DNA from: Methylococcaceae bacterium
Lineage (GTDB): Bacteria > Pseudomonadota > Gammaproteobacteria > Methylococcales > Methylomonadaceae
DNA length: 32,192 nt
NCBI GenBank assembly: GCA_006844585.1
Contig: SPJM01000033.1
Location: forward strand, 1-32,192
Direction of reading: 5' to 3'
The first letter of the stretch is position 1. Each line of letters starts with the position of its first letter. The notes beneath the pieces are model-generated. The model was given only the letters and a program-made list of their open reading frames with translations. It ran no database searches and had not been told where the DNA came from. Below are positions 1 to 5,370 of the stretch, one piece after another. Both the position numbers and the translations under genes were made by a program.

Positions 1-117
1 GAAGACATGTACGGACATCAGATGGAAGAAGCCGCCGGCGGCGGTTATGAAGTGAGAATACCGTTGCCGCCTGTTACCGGAAATCACGGTTTGTTAGCGC
101 GTTATTTTCAAACTTGA
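1..117 (+). CDS. C-terminal 38 residues of an unidentified protein, possibly U32 peptidase family
   Basis: Frame 1 is open from the first base to a TGA at 115-117, so this is the tail of a gene that begins outside the window. The visible end has a Gly-rich turn followed by a short strand reading VRIPLPP and a final LLARYF. That pattern resembles the C-terminal beta domain of U32 peptidase/TrhP (YegQ)-type proteins, which often end with a G-x-V-x-I-P-L-P strand and an ALL(V/A)R motif. The resemblance is from memory and rests on few residues, so the family is only a suggestion. REP-like hairpins follow immediately. Confidence 0.4.
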   Translation, partial: EDMYGHQMEEAAGGGYEVRIPLPPVTGNHGLLARYFQT

Positions 118-119
118 AA

Positions 120-170
120 GACAGACTGAAGTCTGTCCTACAAGGTCGGTAGGTCGGACTTCAGTCCGGC
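120..170. repeat. Two tandem short palindromes, REP-like
   Basis: Two perfect palindromes lie side by side. One has arms gacagact (120-127) and agtctgtc (130-137). The other is centred on the TC at 161-162, with arms cggact and agtccg. They share the core GACT-(GA/TC)-AGTC and sit between two convergently ending genes. They could act as a bidirectional terminator or be members of a dispersed REP-like family. A related hairpin (core GGCT-TT-AGCC) occurs at 31002-31027. Confidence 0.7.
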
Positions 171-184
171 CCGCAAGTCGCCGA

Positions 185-994
185 TTACTCTCCATGATCC
201 AGCATTCTATATAGCATTTCACGCACCGTATCCGGCTCGAAAGGCTTATCGCAAATAGCGGAAACGCCCGCTTTGTGGACATTATTTAATCGCGTTTCAT
301 TCTCTTCACTGGTCACCATCAGAATGGGAATAAAAGTATTGCCGATTTCCCGGCGAATATATTCGATCAAGGCTTGGCCGTCCATTTCAGGCATATTGTA
401 ATCGGTTACGATTAAATCAAACATTTCCTGAGAATCTCGAAATACTTCCGCCGCTTCTTTGCCGTCATTGGCTAAAGTAATGTTGACGATGCCCATATTA
501 TTCAAAACCCGACTGATGTGTTTGCGCGCCATCATGCTGTCGTCAACAACCAGAACGCGTAATTCCTCTATATCATAATGCTCTAAACTGATTTCGCTTG
601 GATCAATAAACTCAATAGTCGAACGCAAAGCTCTTTTTAAATCTTCATGAGAAAAGGGTTTCGGCAGAATTGCGACAACGCCCGCCTGGCGGACAGGATC
701 CAATTTATCAAAATGCGTTTCGCTGGAAACCAACATAAAAGCCATATCATGTAACGGCTCGGATTCGCGGATACTGGTCACTAATTGTTCCGCCGTCATA
801 TCCGGCAGATACATGCTGCTGATGACTAGGTCGGGTTTATATTGGCTTAGCGTATCCAGCGCCTGTTGGCCGCTAGCCGCCCCTTCAATCAGCGAAATGC
901 CTTCGTCTTGTAAATGTTTAATGATAATTTTCAATTGCATGGTTGACGGCTCTACAACCATGACCGATAAATCCGAAATATTGATTGAGGACAT
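185..994 (-). CDS. Dual-receiver (REC-REC) response regulator with degenerate first receiver
   Basis: A 269-residue protein made of two CheY-like receiver domains and no output domain. REC2 (about 145-267) is canonical: acidic pair D151-D152, phosphoacceptor D198 in TDYNMPEMDG, T228 and K250 of KPF. REC1 (about 9-128) keeps the fold and K112, but its acidic pair is reduced to E15-P16 and the residue at the phosphoacceptor position is Ser60 (ISSMYLPDM), so it should not accept phosphate in the usual way. The start at 994 is chosen because the REC fold begins at residue 9. A longer in-frame start at 1054 would add 20 residues without domain character. The gene is transcribed away from the membrane protein at 1231. 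Partner kinase unknown; a single-domain-type signalling or chemotaxis-like adaptor role is inferred. Confidence 0.85.
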   Translation of the reverse strand: MSSINISDLSVMVVEPSTMQLKIIIKHLQDEGISLIEGAASGQQALDTLSQYKPDLVISSMYLPDMTAEQLVTSIRESEPLHDMAFMLVSSETHFDKLDPVRQAGVVAILPKPFSHEDLKRALRSTIEFIDPSEISLEHYDIEELRVLVVDDSMMARKHISRVLNNMGIVNITLANDGKEAAEVFRDSQEMFDLIVTDYNMPEMDGQALIEYIRREIGNTFIPILMVTSEENETRLNNVHKAGVSAICDKPFEPDTVREMLYRMLDHGE

Positions 995-1230
995 AATGCA
1001 ATACGCTTTAGTTGGAACTGACAACTGTCCGATAGAGCAAAAGCTCTGAACCATTACTTTTTAGAACAGTTATTTATTAATAGTCTAGCCGGTTTTAATT
1101 TTTTTTTTATATAATTAAACGTTCATTGAGAAAATCTCTTTTCAAAACAGAATACCGAACTAATTTAGGTATAAGTCTTGAGGTTTTTGAGTTTTTATGA
1201 TTTTATAGCCAATTTTTTTGCAAAATTATT
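995..1230. other. AT-rich divergent intergenic region
   Basis: This spacer lies between the divergent genes starting at 994 (minus) and 1231 (plus). It is very AT-rich, with a run of nine or more T around 1099-1109, and should hold promoters for both genes. A small palindrome with arms agagc and gctct occurs near 1036-1049. I could not pick a convincing -35/-10 pair. Confidence 0.5.
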
Positions 1231-1953
1231 ATGTGTTTTAGCGCCAATATGTCTCTCGGGCTGGGTTTAATCGGCCTAGCCGCTTCCGGCATCACCTATT
1301 TGGACAAGTCCGAACCTTTATGGGTAAGGGTTGCCCGTAGTTATGCCATTTTCCACTTTTCCTTGATGGAGTTCATTCAATTTTTCGCCTACCCGGTTGC
1401 CGATCAATGCGGTTATGGAACCAATCTCTTTTTAAGCGAACTATCAACCTGGCATATCAGTCTACAGGCCTTGGCGATCATGCCGGCCTTAGCAACTTAC
1501 TCGACCGACAAGGGCGCTTTGAAAAAAGCGACTTTATTAGGCATAGGGTTGAGCGGGCCGTTTTTGATTTTTAGTTTCCTTCCGCAATCCTGGCAATTTT
1601 TAGGCAGTAGCGGCAACTTCATCGGCGAGATGATCTCTTGTTTGTTCATGGGCGAATACCATATCGGGTACAACATCGGCAGCGCCTTCGGCCTATTGGT
1701 CACTTGGGGTTCACTATTCGGTCTGGCGCTCAGTGGTTTTGTCTGGAGGGGGAATTGGCGCATCGCCTCGTATCATTTCGTAATGGCGATTATGACGCTG
1801 TTTATGCCGCAATGGCTTTTTGGGGTAACCACGGGCGAAGCTGCGGCGATGTATTGTTTTTACTCAATTCCAATCACCGCCAGTTTTATGCCATATTTCA
1901 AAAAGATATTCACGCCACCCATAGTCGAGCAAGCGCAAGCTGAATATGCTTAG
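1231..1953 (+). CDS. Multi-pass membrane protein with MCFSA-type N-terminus
   Basis: A 240-residue, strongly hydrophobic protein with about six or seven predicted membrane segments (roughly 7-22, 33-53, 75-92, 99-118, 150-170, 172-192 and 203-225). The N-terminus MCFSANMSLG resembles uncharacterised membrane families whose members begin with an MC(F/W)SA motif (DUF5765/DUF6629-like); this is from memory and is tentative. Polar or charged residues inside membrane segments (HFSLMEF, GEYHIGYN) could matter for function, which is unknown. No good Shine-Dalgarno sequence precedes the ATG, but no alternative start is better. Its TAG stop lies inside a 19-base sequence repeated at 26242-26260. Confidence 0.75.
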   Translation: MCFSANMSLGLGLIGLAASGITYLDKSEPLWVRVARSYAIFHFSLMEFIQFFAYPVADQCGYGTNLFLSELSTWHISLQALAIMPALATYSTDKGALKKATLLGIGLSGPFLIFSFLPQSWQFLGSSGNFIGEMISCLFMGEYHIGYNIGSAFGLLVTWGSLFGLALSGFVWRGNWRIASYHFVMAIMTLFMPQWLFGVTTGEAAAMYCFYSIPITASFMPYFKKIFTPPIVEQAQAEYA

Positions 1954-1967
1954 GACTGAGAATTTTA
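1949..1967 (+). repeat. 19-base copy of the terminus of the MITE-like element
   Basis: The sequence cttaggactgagaatttta is identical to the left end of the element at 26246-26481, including the flanking TTA. No matching right end was found nearby, so this is a solo terminus or remnant. It overlaps the stop codon (1951-1953) of the preceding membrane-protein gene. Confidence 0.6.
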
Positions 1968-2047
1968 AATTACTGCAGCGAGCTAATCACGGCGCCTTTA
2001 CACAAATACTTTTGCCGCCGGATATTGGTCGCCAATACGTTTAAAGG

Positions 2048-2088
2048 AAAAGTAATCGCACCGCCTCCGGGTTACTGCGACTACTTTT
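2048..2088. terminator. Stem-loop between convergent genes
   Basis: Arms at 2048-2060 and 2076-2088 match at 12 of 13 positions, with a 15-base GC-rich loop. The hairpin lies just past the plus-strand membrane-protein gene and overlaps the last codons and stop of the minus-strand Crp-type gene. The A-rich left arm and T-rich right arm (cttttcc) fit a weak bidirectional intrinsic terminator, but there is no long U tract. Confidence 0.45.
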
Positions 2089-2767
2089 CCGAACCGGCAG
2101 CCACATCCGAAATATAGGATAAGTTCTTAATCACCAATAAGCTGCCGTTGCGTTTGATGATGCCTTTTTTCTGCAATTTCTGAAATGAACGAGTCACAGT
2201 CTCCCGAGTAACATTAACCATGATCGCCAGTTCCTGATGTGTGGGCGCATGAGGGATAGTAATATCCTTTTCTTTTGATTCCCAGCTCATTTTCAATAAT
2301 TGTGCGCAAATTCGCTGAAAAGGCGTCGGCATGGCCAGCAAAGAACGTTGAGCAATAGAACTGCGTAGCCGTAGCGCCAATCGCGAATTAATAATCGCAG
2401 CGACTTCCGGCGATGCTTTGATCAACTGCTGGATGATTTTAGCCGGTATCATAATAAAACGCGCATGGGAAACGGAGACGATAAATTCAGGCGCAGGCTT
2501 TTGGTCAATGACCGATAATTCGCCAAAGAAATCATTGGGTTCTATAAAATATAGACCGGCTTCGTGTCCGTCCAGCGTTAAATCGACGCCTTGCAAACGA
2601 CCATCCAGCAACAAGCCAAGCGAATGAGCTATCTCGCCTTTTTTCATAACGATTTGACGTCTGGGCGTTTCGATCAATGTGGCGTGACGGCTCAGTTGAT
2701 CAATCACAGCATGCGGCAATTGCTCAAAGAGCTTGAATTGTTTAAGCGTAACTGTAGCGATAGACAT
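2081..2767 (-). CDS. Crp/Fnr-family transcriptional regulator
   Basis: A 228-residue protein of typical Crp/Fnr length. It has an N-terminal cyclic-nucleotide-binding-fold beta-barrel (about 12-125, with the GELSVID segment at 82-88), a dimerisation helix, and a C-terminal winged HTH (about 150-220, recognition region TRETVTRSFQKLQKKGI). The phosphate-binding Arg-Ser pair of true CRP is replaced by PAPEF (91-95), so cAMP binding is unlikely. It lacks the N-terminal cysteine cluster of FNR, so it should not carry an Fe-S cluster. The effector is unknown. The start at 2767 has an AGGT about 8 bases upstream. A perfect palindrome lies 61 bases upstream of the start (2828-2851) and may be an autoregulatory site. 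Confidence 0.9.
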   Translation of the reverse strand: MSIATVTLKQFKLFEQLPHAVIDQLSRHATLIETPRRQIVMKKGEIAHSLGLLLDGRLQGVDLTLDGHEAGLYFIEPNDFFGELSVIDQKPAPEFIVSVSHARFIMIPAKIIQQLIKASPEVAAIINSRLALRLRSSIAQRSLLAMPTPFQRICAQLLKMSWESKEKDITIPHAPTHQELAIMVNVTRETVTRSFQKLQKKGIIKRNGSLLVIKNLSYISDVAAGSEK

Positions 2768-3163
2768 GGCGATTACCTATTGAACAAGGTGTATAAAAAA
2801 TAGTTCGGCTGATGTAATCAAATGTTAAACGTTTATAGTGATGTAAACGTTGTTGGAGAGCTTTGACTGGTTTAACGGGTAAGATAAGGTATTGTTTACC
2901 ACTAGCGTATGCTGAAAAGAATTGAGACAAATGGTTTTCAACGAATTGTTGGCGCACAACGGCAGCCATTATAGTGACATAGAGGTCATCAGCAAAGCCT
3001 AACAATGTAAAAAAATGTAATTTCAGGGTCATAATGCTTTTTCAAAATTGTTTATCGTTAGCTTTAGGATAAAAAAACTACTGATAAACGACTGTAAACG
3101 GCTTACCTTGATTTTGTGATTAAGTAACCTAAACCACATCTATTCTCTGCAAGGCGATGATAA
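2768..3163. other. Divergent intergenic region, Crp-type gene / cupin gene
   Basis: A 396-base spacer. It contains the AACGTTTA-N8-TAAACGTT palindrome at 2828-2851 and an AT-rich stretch near 3040-3080. A 23-codon open frame at 2931-3002 (plus) reads like coding sequence but has only a weak GAG upstream and no recognisable product; I do not call it a gene. The rest should hold the two divergent promoters. Confidence 0.5.
2828..2851. promoter_or_regulatory. Perfect palindrome, candidate operator
   Basis: Arms AACGTTTA (2828-2835) and TAAACGTT (2844-2851) are perfectly complementary across an 8-base spacer, 61 bases upstream of the Crp/Fnr-type start codon and 313 upstream of the cupin. The size (24 bp, dyad) suits a dimeric HTH regulator. 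It does not match the classic CRP (TGTGA) or FNR (TTGAT) half-sites, so the bound protein is unknown; autoregulation is inferred. Confidence 0.45.
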
Positions 3164-3475
3164 GTGAATAATTTCTTTGATGATTTACCCAATGATTTAA
3201 CGACGGAAAACTTCAAACAAATCGTCAATAGCGAACATGTAGTGATCGAACGCATCGTTTCCAAAGGGCATTGTTCACCCGAGCAGGGCTGGTATGATCA
3301 ATCGCGCAATGAATGGGTGATGGTGCTGCAAGGATATGCGGTTCTACTCTTTGACGATGACGTGGAGGCGCAGTTAAGGAAAGGCGATTATGTCAATATC
3401 AAGCCCCATCAAAAGCACAAGGTAATTTATACCGATCCGGATATAGAAACGATTTGGTTAGCAATCCATTATTAA
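3164..3475 (+). CDS. Small cupin-domain protein
   Basis: A 103-residue single-domain cupin, starting with GTG preceded by AAGG about 10 bases upstream. The second cupin motif is clear (KGDYVNIKPHQKHKV). The first motif is partial: the usual HxH is replaced by YDQS, while the downstream Glu (NEWVMVLQG) is kept. Metal binding, if present, would therefore use an atypical set: His of PHQKH and Glu of NEW. Small cupins of this type are often annotated only by domain, and the substrate is unknown. It sits alone, divergent from the Crp-type regulator, which could control it. Confidence 0.85.
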   Translation: MNNFFDDLPNDLTTENFKQIVNSEHVVIERIVSKGHCSPEQGWYDQSRNEWVMVLQGYAVLLFDDDVEAQLRKGDYVNIKPHQKHKVIYTDPDIETIWLAIHY

Positions 3476-3478
3476 AAA

Positions 3479-3561
3479 AAGCAATGCCGTTGAATCCAAA
3501 CTGCAAAGTTTATGACTGAGTAGCGGGAATCAAGATAACTCTGCTTTCAACGACATTGCTT
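3479..3561. repeat. Imperfect 16-bp inverted repeat with 51-base interior
   Basis: Arms at 3479-3494 and 3546-3561 match at 15 of 16 positions (aagcaatgccgttgaa against the reverse complement of ttcaacgacattgctt). It begins three bases after the cupin stop codon. It could be a terminator with a long stem-loop, a tiny non-autonomous element or a structured RNA. No U tract follows directly. Confidence 0.5.
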
Positions 3562-3843
3562 AAAGGGGGTAAACTCTTTACTAATTCCTGTTAAAGTTGA
3601 AGTTGTTTTCGTTTTTTTTAAACTTGGTATTAGGATACTCGGCAAGCGAAAATAACGGTGTAACCGGTTCACCGCTAAAAAGTGATTTATTCACCTTAGA
3701 AAGCAGCAAATGCTTTTCGTTTGATTGGAATAAGAAAGAATGTTGGCTACACATCATGGCGACCCATGATCGTGTAGCAAAGAAAACGCAGAATGCGTAT
3801 TTGGAATTATTGCTTTTAGAGAAGGGGTATTTATATGGACGAA
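3562..3843. other. Stretch without a convincing gene
   Basis: Open frames exist on both strands, but none has a Shine-Dalgarno sequence, a recognisable domain or consistent codon use. The plus-strand frame overlaps the better-supported small minus-strand gene at 3844-3993 antisense. I see no repeat or RNA here apart from the inverted repeat just before it. Confidence 0.5.
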
Positions 3844-3993
3844 TTATGCCGCTTCCCACTCCATACAATCATCGTCTTGCGGTTTACTCTGCTGTGTTTT
3901 TTCATCATCTAAATAACGCCATTCGAAATGTTGATCCAATGGCAGATCGTCTAAATGCTCATAATCGATGTCGGGTTCAGTTACGTTGCTCAT
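3844..3993 (-). CDS. Small acidic protein (49 residues), unknown
   Basis: The ATG at 3993 is preceded by a strong GAGGAG (minus strand, 4001-4006) with a 7-base spacer, the best ribosome-binding site in this part of the window. The product starts MSNVTEPDIDYEHLDD and ends DDDCMEWEAA. It is rich in Asp/Glu with several aromatic residues, has no membrane segment or signal peptide, and contains one Cys. It follows, on the same strand, the partner-switching operon and the hairpin at 4019-4049. It could be expressed by read-through or from its own promoter. No family is recognised, and its reality rests on the ribosome-binding site and composition. Confidence 0.6.
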   Translation of the reverse strand: MSNVTEPDIDYEHLDDLPLDQHFEWRYLDDEKTQQSKPQDDDCMEWEAA

Positions 3994-4018
3994 AATCTTT
4001 CTCCTCAATGATTTAAAA

Positions 4019-4049
4019 TTAACTCAGCTTTTTTTGAAAGCTGAGTTAA
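4019..4049 (-). terminator. Strong stem-loop after the STAS/PhnD-like gene
   Basis: Arms 4019-4030 and 4038-4049 (ttaactcagctt and its exact complement) form a 12-bp perfect stem, extendable by one A-T pair, with a short T-rich loop. On the minus strand it lies 105 bases beyond the stop of the gene at 4154 and is followed by attttaaat, a modest U-rich tail. It also sits 26 bases before the start of the small acidic-protein gene, so it may be either a terminator or a leader structure. Confidence 0.6.
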
Positions 4050-4153
4050 CTATATAAGCTATGGACAGAAAAAATCCGGGGATAAATCACAAAAGATTCG
4101 GTTTTTTTCGATTTCGTGAACGTTTTAGCAAAATGCATTGGAAGACGATAGCT

Positions 4154-5368
4154 TTAAAAAGCGGTTGCTTGCTGCCCCACATAACGGCTGTAAAGCATTA
4201 ACAGCATATCCAGTTCGTCATTCTCAGGCGCGCACCAGCCTTTTAAGCCTAAATCATTCAATACTTGGCGGCCCTTTTCATCCTGATCCAGATTGAATAA
4301 AGTCTCTGTCAACAACGGTTTTAAGTTTTCGTAATCCGGCGACAATAACAACATGTGATAAGCCATCGCCGTTTCACTTTCATCCAGCATATGAGTATCT
4401 TCCCGGCTTAATCGGGATAATTCATGATAATTCTTCTTTAACATGAATAATAAATCGGCATTGCCTTTCAGCAGGGTTTGCAAAGCCTTGATTTCATTAC
4501 CGGTGAAACTGTAATTCAACCCGGCTGAATCGAGTTCGCATTCATCGCATAAAAAACGACCCAATAAATAGACGAAATTCGCTTGCATGGCGGTCACCAC
4601 AGAAGCCCCGGAAAAATCGGCCAAGGTTTTATCAGCATCGCTTTTGCGGATAATAATGCTCACTTCATCGGTATCGTTCATCGGCCTGGCAACCGGGATG
4701 AATTGGTGTTTTTCAATCAGTTTGCAAGCCTCAAAGGGCTTGGCGTAAACCAACGCGTTTTGATGAAGGTCAGCTAATTGACCGGGTTGCTTAACATCCA
4801 TGGAAATAGCTTTTTCCAATCGTCGTTGCAACAAGGTATTGAAAAAATACCAGCCGGTTAGTTGTTGATTGCTTTGTAAACTGACCGAAAACGCCAATTT
4901 AACATCGGCGCTTTGTTGTTGCTGTTTTTTGACCACGCGAATCCGTTTGATTTGCCTCAACTTAGGCGTTCCGGAGGAGGAAGCCGTTGCCGTTTGAGCA
5001 ACCGAAGCTGCGTTAACCGTTCGCGCTTGAGTTTTGGCTTCGGCTTGGATTTGGTTTTGACCGAAATAGCGATTCAGTCCGGTCATTTTAAACAACATAC
5101 TGATCATTCGGTTTTGATTACGGGCTTCAGTGCTGATCCGTAGGTTTTTCCATTGCTCCAGCAATTTCATCAACTGCGCCAGCCCCATTGAGTTAATGCG
5201 CTCAACTTCGGCAAAATCCAAAATGACCCGACTGGAGGCAGGAATATCATTAATAGTTTCCAACGCCGCTCCAGCGCTGACATCGATTTGTCCGGAGAAA
5301 TGAAAAGTATGAACAACGCCGTCGGCGCTGACTTGTGAATTAATTTTCAATTTGGAATCTTGTGACAT
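4154..5368 (-). CDS. STAS domain fused to PhnD-like solute-binding domain (anti-sigma antagonist-like)
   Basis: A 404-residue soluble protein with no signal peptide. Residues about 5-105 form a STAS domain of the SpoIIAA/RsbV type. The switch serine is in RINSMGLAQL (Ser60), with Asn59 where Asp is usual. A low-complexity Ala/Thr/Gln then basic linker (about 108-152) leads to a domain at about 153-400 that resembles PhnD-type phosphonate/phosphite-binding proteins (YAKPFEACKLIEKHQFIPVARP, LADFSGASV, SETAMAYH, LNDLGLKGWCAP). Such domains are normally periplasmic; here the domain should be cytoplasmic. The start codon lies 2 bases after the stop of the phosphatase gene, with GGGAG about 8 bases upstream inside that gene, so the two are co-translated. 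Inferred role: the phosphorylatable antagonist of the partner switch, possibly tuned by a phosphorus-containing ligand. Confidence 0.85.
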   Translation of the reverse strand: MSQDSKLKINSQVSADGVVHTFHFSGQIDVSAGAALETINDIPASSRVILDFAEVERINSMGLAQLMKLLEQWKNLRISTEARNQNRMISMLFKMTGLNRYFGQNQIQAEAKTQARTVNAASVAQTATASSSGTPKLRQIKRIRVVKKQQQQSADVKLAFSVSLQSNQQLTGWYFFNTLLQRRLEKAISMDVKQPGQLADLHQNALVYAKPFEACKLIEKHQFIPVARPMNDTDEVSIIIRKSDADKTLADFSGASVVTAMQANFVYLLGRFLCDECELDSAGLNYSFTGNEIKALQTLLKGNADLLFMLKKNYHELSRLSREDTHMLDESETAMAYHMLLLSPDYENLKPLLTETLFNLDQDEKGRQVLNDLGLKGWCAPENDELDMLLMLYSRYVGQQATAF

Positions 5369-5370
5369 AT

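Noticed and set aside
2931-3002. 23-codon frame with coding-like codons upstream of the cupin gene
   Set aside because: Too short and only a weak GAG upstream; noted in the intergenic entry but not called.
3581-3868. Minus-strand open frame of 95 codons
   Set aside because: No Shine-Dalgarno, low-complexity Asn/Phe/Lys end, and it overlaps the end of the small acidic-protein gene in another frame.
3597-3995. Plus-strand open frame of 132 codons
   Set aside because: Starts with TTG without a ribosome site, has no recognisable domain, and covers antisense the better-supported small gene at 3844-3993.
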